Shown here in pieces: positions 29,470 to 38,072 of a DNA stretch of 64,000 nucleotides. The notes under the pieces are model-generated. The model worked only from the letters and a program-made list of their open reading frames with translations, was not told the DNA's origin and did not search any database. Within the stretch, counting starts at the first letter, position 1. Every line of letters starts with the position of its first letter. This DNA is from Roseovarius pelagicus (GTDB lineage: Bacteria > Pseudomonadota > Alphaproteobacteria > Rhodobacterales > Rhodobacteraceae). The stretch spans positions 3,038,001 to 3,102,000 of the forward strand of contig NZ_CP106738.1 of assembly GCF_025639885.1 (NCBI RefSeq), written 5' to 3'. Position numbers and translations under genes: made by a program.

Positions 29470-29493
29470 ACCGACTTGCCTTGACGACTAGAG

Positions 29494-29519
29494 GGGCCTG
29501 CTGACGAGCGGGCCCTTTT
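29494..29519 (+). terminator. intrinsic terminator of the atp operon
   Basis: GGGCCTGCT (29494-29502) pairs with AGCGGGCCC (29507-29515), one G-U, around a GACG loop and is followed by TTTT. It lies 24 nt after the atpC stop. Confidence 0.88.
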
Positions 29520-29659
29520 CGTTGGTGGCCTGATGCGTTGCACAGTCGGGACGAAACTTCGGATCAAGGTGCCGTTACGATTGCATTTTCCGTCCCGGCA
29601 TCACATTTTTGCCGAATTGGGCGGCTAGACCTCGCCCCGAGGGTAGCAGTGAAGACATA

Positions 29660-30010
29660 ATGAAGCGATTTGACAACAAGCTGATTGGGATCGATCAGGG
29701 CGAGATAGTCCTGTTTTCAGATTATGAGAGTGACGGCGATATGTGGGTTGGCGAGGGTGATCGCACGCGCCTACATACGATCCGGTTCACCGAGCGGTTT
29801 CGCACGCCGCCGGTCGTGCATTGCGCTCTGTCGATGTGGGACATCGACAGCGGTACGAATGCCCGTATCGAAGTCAGCGCCGAAAATATTGCCGAAGAGG
29901 GATTCGAAGTCGTGTTTCGCACTTGGGCGGATACCCATGTCGCACGCGCGCGCGTGCGCTGGATGGCAATCGGCGAATTGCATCACGACGACGACTGGGA
30001 GCTTTACTGA
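29660..30010 (+). CDS. H-type lectin domain protein
   Basis: Small protein of 116 residues consisting mainly of one H-type lectin domain: VRF-like TIRFTERFRTPPVVHCALSMWD, then the conserved NARIEVSAENIAEEGFEVVFRTWADT and the closing ARVRWMAIGE. In eukaryotes this fold (Dictyostelium discoidin, snail agglutinin) binds N-acetylgalactosamine and similar sugars as trimers or hexamers. No signal peptide is present, so an extracellular role needs another export route. ATG 29660 is chosen because the domain starts soon after it; the frame is open to 29609. It stands alone after the atp operon and converges with prs. Confidence 0.78.
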   Translation: MKRFDNKLIGIDQGEIVLFSDYESDGDMWVGEGDRTRLHTIRFTERFRTPPVVHCALSMWDIDSGTNARIEVSAENIAEEGFEVVFRTWADTHVARARVRWMAIGELHHDDDWELY

Positions 30011-30019
30011 CGTCAGGCA

Positions 30020-30038
30020 GGGCAGGCTGAAGCCCGGC
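30020..30038. repeat. REP-like palindrome (copy 3)
   Basis: Core GGCT-GA-AGCC (30025-30034) within an imperfect outer palindrome GGGC...CGGC, in the 38-bp gap between the convergent lectin and prs genes. It may help end transcription from both sides. Confidence 0.5.
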
Positions 30039-30048
30039 ATTCGAACGG

Positions 30049-31065
30049 TCAGTTTCCGAACTGTCCCTCGTAAACTGGCTCCAGTGTCGGTGTGTCAAAG
30101 AGTGACGAAACCGATGTGCCGTTCCAGATATTCAGAATTGCCTGCGCAAAAACCGGCGCGGTGGGTATAATGCGGATGTTTGACGTCGCGCGCACGGCGT
30201 CGGTGGGCGCGATGGTGTCGGTGATGACCATGCTTTTCAGCACGGAATTGGTGATCCGTTCCACGGCCGGGCCGGACATAACCCCGTGCGTGGTGTAGGC
30301 GTGTACCTCTGACGCACCGTTTTCCAGCAACACTTCGGCGGCTTTGCAAAGCGTACCGGCGGTGTCACACATGTCATCGACGATGATACATTTTTTGCCC
30401 GTAACGTCGCCGATCACGGTCATTTCCGCCACTTCGCCCGCTTTCTCGCGGCGTTTGTCCACAATGCTAAGTGGCGCAGAGATCCGTTTGGCCAATTCAC
30501 GGGCGCGGGCCACGCCGCCGACGTCAGGTGAGACGATCATCACGTCGTCGAGGCTACCTTTGAACTGCTTCATGATATCGAGGGCAAAAACCGGAGACGC
30601 ATAGAGGTTATCAACCGGAATATCAAAGAATCCCTGAATCTGCGCTGCGTGCAGGTCCATCGTCAGTACACGTTCGATACCTGCCTCGACGATCATGTTC
30701 GCCACCAGCTTGGCCGAGATCGGCGTGCGTGCCTTGGACCGGCGATCCTGTCGTGCGTAGCCGAAATACGGGATCACCGCAGTGATCCGCTGGGCCGAGG
30801 AACGGCGCAGCGCATCGGCCATGATCAGGAGTTCCATCAGGTTGTCATTGGCCGGATTCGAGGTCGGCTGAATGATGAACATATCCTCGCCGCGCACATT
30901 CTCGAACACCTCGACGAAAATCTCGCCATCGTTGAACCGCTCAACTCTTGCATCGACCAGTCCGACATTCACCCCCCGATGCATCGACATGCGCCGCGCG
31001 ATGGCCGTGGCGAGCGGCATGTTGGCATTGCCCGAAATCAGCTTCGGTTCTGGTGTGGCTGGCAT
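30049..31065 (-). CDS. prs: ribose-phosphate pyrophosphokinase (PRPP synthetase)
   Basis: Makes PRPP from ribose 5-phosphate and ATP for nucleotide, histidine and tryptophan synthesis; 338 residues. Recognised are the N-terminal [35 protein letters not shown], the flexible-loop region [38 protein letters not shown] and the PRPP loop [14 protein letters not shown] 31065 gives a family-like N-terminus; the frame open to 31143 is unsupported. A weak purine site GGGGA precedes it. Single gene. Confidence 0.96.
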   Translation of the reverse strand: MPATPEPKLISGNANMPLATAIARRMSMHRGVNVGLVDARVERFNDGEIFVEVFENVRGEDMFIIQPTSNPANDNLMELLIMADALRRSSAQRITAVIPYFGYARQDRRSKARTPISAKLVANMIVEAGIERVLTMDLHAAQIQGFFDIPVDNLYASPVFALDIMKQFKGSLDDVMIVSPDVGGVARARELAKRISAPLSIVDKRREKAGEVAEMTVIGDVTGKKCIIVDDMCDTAGTLCKAAEVLLENGASEVHAYTTHGVMSGPAVERITNSVLKSMVITDTIAPTDAVRATSNIRIIPTAPVFAQAILNIWNGTSVSSLFDTPTLEPVYEGQFGN

Positions 31066-31172
31066 GTGAGGTGTCCCCGTGCGGTGGCTGAATGACAGAT
31101 TCGTGACGTTGACACCGCTTAGCATGCGCGTAGGGTCTGGCAAAGCAGCACAGCCGTGGAAGGAGCCGGAAA

Positions 31173-31772
31173 ATGGCCCATATTGACTACTTTTTCTCTA
31201 CGATTTCTCCGTTTACCTATCTGACGGGCACCGCTTTGGCAGAAATAGCCGAGCGCAATGGCGCCAGTGTAACCTATAAGCCGCTGGATATCATGGCGCT
31301 GTTTTCGCGCACCGGGGGCACACCGCCCAAGGATCGGCACCCATCGCGGCAGGCCTATCGGTTGCAGGACATGGAGCGGCGCGCCCGGCGGCTGGACAAG
31401 CCACTGAACCTGAAACCGGCGCACTGGCCGACAAATTCGGCGCCTTCCTCCTATGCGATCATTGCGGCCCAGAACGCGGGTGGGGGTGATCTCGCGGGGC
31501 TGGTGCATGCGTTCGGTCGTGCTGTCTGGGCAGAGGAACGCGATATCGCTGCGGATGACGTGGTGCGTGATTGCCTGACTTCTGCGGGTTTCGACGCTGG
31601 ACTGGCCGATAGCGGGTTGCTCGAAGGGGCGGACACCTACGCCACGAACCTTGAGAGCGCGGTCAAAGAAGGAGCGTTCGGCGCACCGTTTTACATCGTG
31701 GACAGCGGCCAGTGTTTCTGGGGGCAGGATCGGCTGGAGGATCTGGATCTGCATCTGGCTGGCAAACTCTAG
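31173..31772 (+). CDS. 2-hydroxychromene-2-carboxylate isomerase family protein
   Basis: DsbA-fold, GST-kappa-related protein of 199 residues beginning [16 protein letters not shown], the usual N-terminal signature with the active-site serine. [27 protein letters not shown] and the late [25 protein letters not shown] are family blocks. The named reaction belongs to naphthalene breakdown, but most bacterial homologues act in glutathione-linked reactions of unknown substrate. The alpha/beta hydrolase gene starts 3 nt after its stop, so the pair may process one compound. Confidence 0.88.
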   Translation: MAHIDYFFSTISPFTYLTGTALAEIAERNGASVTYKPLDIMALFSRTGGTPPKDRHPSRQAYRLQDMERRARRLDKPLNLKPAHWPTNSAPSSYAIIAAQNAGGGDLAGLVHAFGRAVWAEERDIAADDVVRDCLTSAGFDAGLADSGLLEGADTYATNLESAVKEGAFGAPFYIVDSGQCFWGQDRLEDLDLHLAGKL

Positions 31773-31775
31773 ACG

Positions 31776-32594
31776 ATGCCGCGCGGGCAAAAGGGCGGTT
31801 TTGACGTTTTTTGGACAACCTATGGGCAGGGACCGCGTCAGGCGGTTCTGATCCATTGTGCCCTCGCGCAATCGGCTGTCTGGGGTGGCATGGCGCGACA
31901 TCTGTCCGGCGCGTTGACGATGACCGCGTTTGACATGCCTGGACACGGTCGCAGTGGGGCGTTGACGGCTACGCACGGCGAATATCAGGCCCTTACGGCT
32001 GGGATCGCTGCGGATTTTGCCCAGAACGGCCCTGTGGATGCGATCGGTCATTCCTTTGGCGCGACTGCTGCATTGCGAATGGCGGTTCTCTGGCCCGAGC
32101 GGGTTCGATCGCTGGTCCTGATAGAGCCGGTGTTCTTTGCCGCTGCGTATCGCGCCTATCCCGATGTCGGTCAGGCTCATCAGGCTTTGGAAGCCGAGAT
32201 AAACACGGCGTTGTCTCAAGGGGATCTCAGGTATGCAGCAAAGTGCTTTCTGGCGATCTGGGGCAATGGTGTCTCGTGGGAGGATCTGGAAGAGGCGCAG
32301 CGTGTGGAATTGTCGGGGCAAATGGCGCTGATCGAAGCGACGCATCCCGCGCTCTACGAGGATGTGGGTGGGATGCTGGAGCCGGGTGTACTGGAGGGCC
32401 TGAATATACCGGTGCTGCTGATCGAAGGTAGTAAATCCCCAGCGATCATCGAGGCGATAAACGAAGTGCTCGCCTCACGGCTGCCCAATGCCAAGCGATC
32501 AATGATCGTTGGAGCGGGCCATATGGCCCCGCTCAGCCATCCAAGCCAGATCAGCACCGAAATTCTGCGGTTTTTGCGGCGCGCCGAGACCTAG
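31776..32594 (+). CDS. alpha/beta hydrolase
   Basis: Hydrolase of 272 residues without signal peptide. LIHCALAQSAVWGGMARHL is the oxyanion-region strand, DMPGHGRSG the following loop, IGHSFGATAALRM the nucleophile elbow with serine, and GAGHMAPLSHPSQ holds the catalytic histidine; the acid lies around LLIEGSKSP. It is translationally linked to the isomerase 3 nt upstream. Sequence does not show the substrate. The gene is followed by nearly 1 kb without recognisable genes. Confidence 0.85.
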   Translation: MPRGQKGGFDVFWTTYGQGPRQAVLIHCALAQSAVWGGMARHLSGALTMTAFDMPGHGRSGALTATHGEYQALTAGIAADFAQNGPVDAIGHSFGATAALRMAVLWPERVRSLVLIEPVFFAAAYRAYPDVGQAHQALEAEINTALSQGDLRYAAKCFLAIWGNGVSWEDLEEAQRVELSGQMALIEATHPALYEDVGGMLEPGVLEGLNIPVLLIEGSKSPAIIEAINEVLASRLPNAKRSMIVGAGHMAPLSHPSQISTEILRFLRRAET

Positions 32595-33582
32595 ACGGTT
32601 CCGCAAGGCAGGGTGAACCAAGGTCGCAAGAAAACGTGCTGTGTATGGCATCGGACAAATTGAAATGTGTTCGATTTCCTCGTGAGCAAATCGTCATATG
32701 CAATCTTGGGTTGATCGAAGTTTGACGAAATATTCTGAAAGAGCGACGCCTTACGCGGCGTCGAAGTTAGCTAGAGCGCTAACAAGATTGCGAAGGGTCT
32801 GAGTAGATGGGTGGTACGCCAGTTTCGTTGGCGGGTGATCCAGACAGCACAGCGACAATGCCTTGGGCGCTGGAAAAAGGGCATGAAACCCGAGCTGCTG
32901 CTGTTTCAGTTCTTCAACGTATGACAGGACGGCGAGATCAAATCAGAGATGAACGTGGCCGACGCGCTAGAACCACGGCATCTGGTTGTTGACTTCAAAG
33001 GCACCTACGCGTCCGTGGGCGGTGCCCCGCCTCCACTGCACGGTTCGAACCCGATTGCGGATAAGGGTCCGTATTTCCCAAAAAGTCTGCCCTTTGCCAT
33101 GTCGATTATTTTGCCGCTGACAGCATCAATCGCCCATTTTCGTAACTCGCGGCAGGACCTGTGGGGTGAAACCAAGAATGATGGCCGGGGAAAACATGAA
33201 TACAGACCGGAATTCTCTAAAAAATAGCAGAAGCTATGAACGCTTCCGAACCGGACAAGGAGGGCATCGAGATCGTCACACTGATTTCGGACCGCAATAA
33301 ATGACAGGTGATGAAGCGGTAAGAGGGGTGCGAAGCTCTCTTTGGTCTGATGTGGTTATGTATCAAGGACGGCCGCGTTCAATGCGGCGCTTGCTTTGCG
33401 CGCAGGGTCGCGGCGAAAGTTGCAGGTCTCAAGGATGTGACCGACTACCGGGACAATACGTTTCCCGTTGTGTTGACCATAGTAGAGTTGGCACACCCTG
33501 ACCGGATCAGTGAAAACGATGGGGGCATGTCGCAGCAAGCCCATTGGACCAATTAGTTACGCGATCGGTAGCCCTGCGGATA
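32595..33582. other. 988-bp stretch without a recognisable gene
   Basis: Only short frames (60-92 codons) without good ribosome-binding sites; none resembles a known family. Fragments such as ADALEPRHLVVDFKGTYASV read like coding sequence over short runs but are closed by stops and change frame, as in an old, decayed gene. A hairpin GACGCC-TTACGC-GGCGTC lies at 32744-32761. No transposase motif or terminal inverted repeats were found. Confidence 0.45.
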
Positions 33583-34623
33583 TCACTCCTTGAGCAATGC
33601 CAAGAAGGTGTCGATCTGGTCGCGGGAAATGGACCAGTCGCAGACCAACCTCATTTTTATGGGCTCTTCCGGGTCGCCATCAAGCGCCCCCCAGAGGCCG
33701 TAAACCGCGCCTGCGGCATGCAATCGTTTATGGGTCTTGCGGGGCAGGGTGGCAAAGATCATGTTGGCCTGCGGTTCTGCCACAAACGTTAGTTCGGGCA
33801 CATCGCGCAACCCCGCGGCCAGATATGCCGCATTGGCATTGGCGGCCCTAGCAGCCTCTTGCCAAGCGTCGTCTTGCAGATAGCCCTGCATCTGTGCCGA
33901 CAGATAGCGGTGCTTTGAGAACAGATGCGCACCTCGCTTGCGGCGCAGCTCGAACTCCCACGCGTGGGCGGGGTCAAAGAATATCACGGCCTCGACACCG
34001 GCGCAGCCGTTTTTGGTGCCACCAAAGCTGAGCGCGTGAATCCCTGCCTTCCATGTCATTTCGGCAGGCGAACAGCCGAGCGCGACCAGAGCGTTGGAAA
34101 AGCGCGCACCGTCCATGAAACACGGCAAGTCGTAATCGGCGGCTACTTGTGTCAACGCGCGCAGTTCGTCCAACGTATAGACACGACCCATCTCGGTCAC
34201 TTGCGTCAGCGCAATCGGGCCGCGCTGCGAGGCATGCACGTCCCCTTTGGGCCAGTCTTCAATGGCGGTGCGCAACTGATCGGGCGTCATCTTGTCATCG
34301 TCGCCGACAAGCGTCAGCTTGGCGCCGCCGGTGTAGAATTCGGGTGCGTGACATTCATCCCGGTGGATATGGGCGAGTGGAGAGCAGAACACTGTCTGCC
34401 ACGGTTGGGTCAGCGTCGCCAACGTCAGCGCGTTGGCTGCGGTGCCGGTGGCGGCCAGATAAATCGCGGCTTCGGGGGCCTCGAACATATCGCGCAGGCG
34501 GCTGCGAACCTCGTCCATGATCGCGTCATCGCCATAGGGGACGGCATGCCCTGTATCGGCGGCGATTAGCGCGGCGCGCACGGATGGATGCATCGGGCCT
34601 GCGTTGTCAGAGGCAAAAAACAT
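33583..34623 (-). CDS. low-specificity threonine aldolase / beta-eliminating lyase family
   Basis: PLP enzyme of 346 residues that should cleave threonine or allo-threonine to glycine and acetaldehyde. N-terminal SDNAGPMHPSVRAALIAADTG, YLAATGTAANALTL, the aspartate pair region CFMDGARFSNALVALG and the PLP lysine in LSFGGTKNGCAGVEAV are present. Its ATG shares a base with the UPF0260 stop (TGATG), making it the last gene of ribF-UPF0260-aldolase. The stereospecificity cannot be told. Confidence 0.9.
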   Translation of the reverse strand: MFFASDNAGPMHPSVRAALIAADTGHAVPYGDDAIMDEVRSRLRDMFEAPEAAIYLAATGTAANALTLATLTQPWQTVFCSPLAHIHRDECHAPEFYTGGAKLTLVGDDDKMTPDQLRTAIEDWPKGDVHASQRGPIALTQVTEMGRVYTLDELRALTQVAADYDLPCFMDGARFSNALVALGCSPAEMTWKAGIHALSFGGTKNGCAGVEAVIFFDPAHAWEFELRRKRGAHLFSKHRYLSAQMQGYLQDDAWQEAARAANANAAYLAAGLRDVPELTFVAEPQANMIFATLPRKTHKRLHAAGAVYGLWGALDGDPEEPIKMRLVCDWSISRDQIDTFLALLKE

Positions 34624-35075
34624 CAGGTCGGTTCCTCGATTATGTGATCTTCCCAGTCGTCCTCGTCGATCTCGAACTCGGGGACTGTACGGCTTTGCAT
34701 TGACACTCCGGCGGCATGAACCGTTTCGGGATCACCCGAAATCAGGGGGTGCCAGTCAAATAGTGGCTTGCCCTGCCAGAGCAGTTTGTACGCGCAGGTA
34801 TCGGGCATCCAATATAGGTTCGCGTCCATATTGGCGGGCTTTAGCACGATGCATTCGGGTACGAACTGGTGGCGGATCGGGTATTGGGCACAGCGGCATG
34901 TGGTGTCGTCAAACAGGCGGCACGCCACGCGGGTCAGCGCAACTTCGCCGGTGTCTTCGTCTTCCAGTTTGTTCATGCAGCATTTACCGCAGCCGTCGCA
35001 GAGTGCCTCCCATTCGGCGCGTGTCATGCGCTGGAGCGATACCGTTTCCCAGAAACGCGGGCGCAATGCGGTCAT
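34623..35075 (-). CDS. UPF0260 / YcgN family cysteine-cluster protein
   Basis: Protein of 150 residues with the conserved cysteine set of the YkgJ/YcgN group: CDGCGKCCMNKLED, later CRLFDDTTCRCAQYP and CIVLKP, then DTCAYKLL. These cysteines probably bind zinc or an iron-sulfur centre; no enzyme activity is known to me. ATG 35075 overlaps the ribF stop by 4 bases; an upstream start at 35108 lies within ribF. The end overlaps the aldolase start. The acidic tail EIDEDDWEDHIIEE is typical. Confidence 0.88.
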   Translation of the reverse strand: MTALRPRFWETVSLQRMTRAEWEALCDGCGKCCMNKLEDEDTGEVALTRVACRLFDDTTCRCAQYPIRHQFVPECIVLKPANMDANLYWMPDTCAYKLLWQGKPLFDWHPLISGDPETVHAAGVSMQSRTVPEFEIDEDDWEDHIIEEPT

Positions 35076-36010
35076 AGCCCCGCCAAAATCGTGCGGGCGC
35101 GCAGGCAATCGGCATCCATTTGCGCGATGAAAGTATCCAGCCCGTCAAATGTCTCTTCGGGACGAAGGTAATCCACCAGTGCGACCGACAGATCGGTGCC
35201 ATAGAGGTCGCCCGAGAAATCAAAAAGGTAGGTTTCGAGGTTTGGGATCTCTCCGCCAAACATCGGTCGGACACCAAGAGAGGCCGCGCCGTGATATTGC
35301 CCCTGATGTGGACCATCCAGCACGTCAACCAGCACGGCATAGACACCAAAGCGTGGTTGATGCAGCCCTTCGATGGACATGTTCGCGGTGGGATATCCCA
35401 GCTCGCGCCCGCGTTGCTCGCCACCCACAACAGTCCCTTCGATCCGGTGCCAGTGCCCCAGCATCGCTGCTGCGTCACGCGGGCGCCCATCAGTCAGGGC
35501 TTGACGGACCGCGGTCGAACTGACTTCGCCCTTTTCGCCCGCTAGCAGGCGGGCGATGCTGACGCCAAAGCCCATCTCGGCGCCGAACCGTTCCAGATCG
35601 GCCGCGTTACCCGCCCGCCCTTTGCCAAAGCAGAAATCGGCACCGACAACGACGTGACGCAGACCCAGCCCCTCGGCGAGCACGTCTCGGGCAAAGGATT
35701 CAGGCGGAAGCGCCGATAGGGCTGCGTTAAAATTCAGTTCATAGAGCCGTTCCACCCCCAGCTTGTGCAGTCGGTGGGCGCGGGCCGTGCGGCCCATGAG
35801 TCGAAAGGGTGGGGCGTCCGGGGCGAAATACTCACGAGGGTGCGGCTCGAACGTCAGCACGCCCAGAGGCGCGCCGATTTTCTCGCCTGCCGCGCGGGCG
35901 ATGTCGATCACCGACTGGTGGCCGATATGCACACCGTCAAAGTTGCCGATAGCCACGCTGGCGCCTCGGTCGGATCGGTCCACATAGGTATAATCGCGGA
36001 TTATTCGCAT
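35072..36010 (-). CDS. ribF: bifunctional riboflavin kinase / FAD synthetase
   Basis: Makes FMN from riboflavin and FAD from FMN; 312 residues. The N-terminal adenylyltransferase half starts IGNFDGVHIGHQSVIDIAR and contains LTFEPHPREYF and VVGADFCFGKGRAG, with ISSTAVR-like VSSTAVRQALTDG. The C-terminal kinase half has RELGYPTANM, GVYAVLVD and NLETYLFDFSGDLYG. First gene of a three-gene operon with 4-base and 1-base overlaps downstream. Confidence 0.96.
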   Translation of the reverse strand: MRIIRDYTYVDRSDRGASVAIGNFDGVHIGHQSVIDIARAAGEKIGAPLGVLTFEPHPREYFAPDAPPFRLMGRTARAHRLHKLGVERLYELNFNAALSALPPESFARDVLAEGLGLRHVVVGADFCFGKGRAGNAADLERFGAEMGFGVSIARLLAGEKGEVSSTAVRQALTDGRPRDAAAMLGHWHRIEGTVVGGEQRGRELGYPTANMSIEGLHQPRFGVYAVLVDVLDGPHQGQYHGAASLGVRPMFGGEIPNLETYLFDFSGDLYGTDLSVALVDYLRPEETFDGLDTFIAQMDADCLRARTILAGL

Positions 36011-36095
36011 TGCGCAGGGGTAGCGCGCGGCGATGAGCGGTGCAAGCGTCGATGGCGGTGTGGAACGGTGATTTTCAGCTCTGGCCCCGCAGTCG

Positions 36096-37010
36096 TCAGG
36101 TGGTCATCTCATCAATCTGTGTTTGTGTCTCGCGGGCCTGTTTCATCAGCCAGGTGACAAAGCATTGAACCTGTGGACGGCTCTCGGCACTGCTGCGCTG
36201 GTTCAGGCGGTAGGGGTGCGGAGCAGGGATGTGATGCGTTATGGCAAACGGCGTGACAACGCGTCCGCTATCAAGATCAGGTAGGGTCAGTGACAGGCCG
36301 CATATCAGGAAGCCCACATTCTGGCGCACAGCCTCTAGCGCGTGGCGCGCGTGTTTGTAATGCACACCGCGGTCAGGGCCGGACTCGCGATGCCCATATT
36401 GCGCAAACCATTCAGGCCATCCGGGACAGGATGGGTCGTCGCGCTGCAACTGAAGATGTAACAGCGGCATGCCTTCCATCTGCAGCACCGGGTCCCAATC
36501 GGCAATTCGTCGCGTGTTGTCCGGGCCGGTCACAGGCAGGAACACGTCACGAAAGAGAGGCGCACCATCACCGCCCCCATAAGTGATGCGCAAATCCGGT
36601 GTGCCCAGCCGGAGCGGGACATCGCCCGCGCCATTGATGCAAAACAGGATGTTTGGGTACTGGTCGCGAAACGCGGGCAGGCGCGGGGCGAGCCACAGTT
36701 CGCTCCAATCGGGGTCTGCGACGATGTGGATTTCGCTGACCCGCTGGAAATCGAGTGTTTCGGTCACCCGCTCAAGCGCTGAAAACGCATGGTGCAAATC
36801 GTCGAGCGCCTGTTCCAGTTGCGCGGTGGGACGTAACCCAGAGCGTGCGCGCAGCAGCAGATCAGAACCGAGATAGTCCTCCAGCGCCCGAATTCGCTGC
36901 CCGACAGCAGCAGGTGTGATGCCCAGCCGTCGGGCCGCTGCTTTGAGCGAGCCTTCTCGGATTGCCAATTCGAGCGCCTGAAGCGATTTGAGATGCGTGA
37001 CAGGTGGCAT
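36096..37010 (-). CDS. LysR family transcriptional regulator
   Basis: Regulator of 304 residues. The N-terminal winged helix-turn-helix is plain: LKSLQALELAIREGSLKAAARRLGITPAAVGQRIRALEDYLG, followed by LLLRARSGLRPT (quoted by parts: SLKAAARRLGITPAAVGQ is the helix-turn-helix). The ligand-binding half resembles GcvA-type regulators (ADPDWSELWLAPRLPAF). It is divergent from the DUF4242 gene with a 146-bp shared region that holds a perfect inverted repeat, so it probably controls that gene and itself. The ligand is unknown. Confidence 0.9.
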   Translation of the reverse strand: MPPVTHLKSLQALELAIREGSLKAAARRLGITPAAVGQRIRALEDYLGSDLLLRARSGLRPTAQLEQALDDLHHAFSALERVTETLDFQRVSEIHIVADPDWSELWLAPRLPAFRDQYPNILFCINGAGDVPLRLGTPDLRITYGGGDGAPLFRDVFLPVTGPDNTRRIADWDPVLQMEGMPLLHLQLQRDDPSCPGWPEWFAQYGHRESGPDRGVHYKHARHALEAVRQNVGFLICGLSLTLPDLDSGRVVTPFAITHHIPAPHPYRLNQRSSAESRPQVQCFVTWLMKQARETQTQIDEMTT

Positions 37011-37031
37011 TTGATAAAGATTATCTTTAGT

Positions 37032-37053
37032 TGAGAAATAATCAAGCTTCTCA
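37032..37053. promoter_or_regulatory. candidate LysR-type operator
   Basis: TGAGAA (37032-37037), 10 nt, TTCTCA (37048-37053): a perfect 6-bp inverted repeat of LysR size in the AT-rich gap between the divergent regulator and DUF4242 gene. A second dyad GATAA-AGA-TTATC is at 37013-37025. Confidence 0.45.
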
Positions 37054-37156
37054 GAGAAAGCTTAGCTTTAAGTCGCTAAAGAAAATTGAATTTGGGTGTT
37101 GGTGAAACTGCCGCCATGCTTCTGTCATCACGACACTGATGTTGAAGGAGACGAAA

Positions 37157-37432
37157 ATGAAACGCTACATGATCGAACGCGACATACCGGGGATTGGCGA
37201 GTTTTCCGTGACCGAACTTTGCGGAGCCGCACGGGCCTCAAACCAAGCATTGGCAACGATCGGCCCCAATATTCAGTGGGTTCATTCCTATGTCGCCGGG
37301 GAAAAGACGTTTTGTGTATATCTTGCGAAGAGTGATGACGAGATTAGGAAACACGCGGATATCAGCGGTATTCCCGTCTCGAAAATTACCGAGGTTTCGC
37401 AAATCATCGATCCGTTGACCGCAAACAACTAA
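37157..37432 (+). CDS. DUF4242 domain-containing protein
   Basis: Protein of 91 residues with the short DUF4242 fold: KRYMIERDIPGIGE, then GPNIQWVHSYVAGEKTFCVYLAKSDDEIRKHADISGIPV. The family includes the small nickel-binding protein SCO4226 from Streptomyces; a role in metal or stress response is only inferred. ATG 37157 has AAGGAG 6 nt upstream. Divergent LysR gene suggests inducible expression. The gene ends before the convergent MaoC gene. Confidence 0.85.
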   Translation: MKRYMIERDIPGIGEFSVTELCGAARASNQALATIGPNIQWVHSYVAGEKTFCVYLAKSDDEIRKHADISGIPVSKITEVSQIIDPLTANN

Positions 37433-37454
37433 TGCCGAATGCTAAGGTGCAATA

Positions 37455-37487
37455 GAAAACAGCGCGGTGTGACACGCACCGCGCTGT
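37455..37487 (-). terminator. intrinsic terminator after the MaoC gene (minus strand)
   Basis: A perfect 11-bp stem ACAGCGCGGTG/CACCGCGCTGT (37459-37469, 37477-37487) with a 7-nt loop; on the minus strand TTTTC follows directly. It lies 41 nt after the MaoC stop and between convergent genes. Confidence 0.8.
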
Positions 37488-37528
37488 CGAATGAAACGGC
37501 GATTGGATCAGGTTCGCCGTCTGCCGTT

Positions 37529-37972
37529 CTAGTCGAATCTGCTCGAGGGCGCCAAAACCGTTGCCTCGCCAATCAGAACCTTCTTGCCGTTCACTGTGCA
37601 ACGACAATCAAGCTGCACACGACGTTTGGCTGGGTCGATGCCGATCACTTCGACCTCGGCGCGGACCATATCGCCGGGACGCACGGGACCGAGAAACTTC
37701 AGGCTTTGGCCCATGTAGACAGTGCCGTGACCGGGCAGTTGTTCGCCGATCACTGCTGAAATCAGGCCGGCGGTCAGCATGCCATGTGCGATGCGACCCT
37801 CGAAAATCGTGTCACGGGCATAATCATCATCCAGATGAACCGGGTTCCGGTCGGTGGAAACCTGCGCGAACATTTCGATGTCTTCGTCCGTCACCACCTT
37901 TTGCAGATGGCGGACCATACCCATTTCGATTTCTTCGATGGTGATGGTTCCGCGGGGCAGATTGTCCAACAT
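37529..37972 (-). CDS. MaoC family dehydratase (enoyl-CoA hydratase 2-like)
   Basis: Hot-dog-fold hydratase of 147 residues. The hydratase-2 motif is complete: FAQVSTDRNPVHLDDDYAR with the catalytic Asp and His, followed by GRIAHGMLTAGLISAVIG. It is expected to add water to trans-2-enoyl-CoA, giving R-3-hydroxyacyl-CoA, the PhaJ reaction that can feed PHA synthesis. ATG 37972 has GGGAGG about 6 nt before it; a frame open to 38095 overlaps the HAD gene region and lacks a site. The PHA genes at the window start make the PhaJ role attractive, not proven. Confidence 0.88.
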   Translation of the reverse strand: MLDNLPRGTITIEEIEMGMVRHLQKVVTDEDIEMFAQVSTDRNPVHLDDDYARDTIFEGRIAHGMLTAGLISAVIGEQLPGHGTVYMGQSLKFLGPVRPGDMVRAEVEVIGIDPAKRRVQLDCRCTVNGKKVLIGEATVLAPSSRFD

Positions 37973-38072
37973 TGGGCCCTCCCTTGGTTCTGCTGGGTAA
38001 TATTCGGACGTAGATATGCCGATGGTTGGAACTTTATTACTTCGCAGATGCAGAAAATCAAGGCCTAATTTG

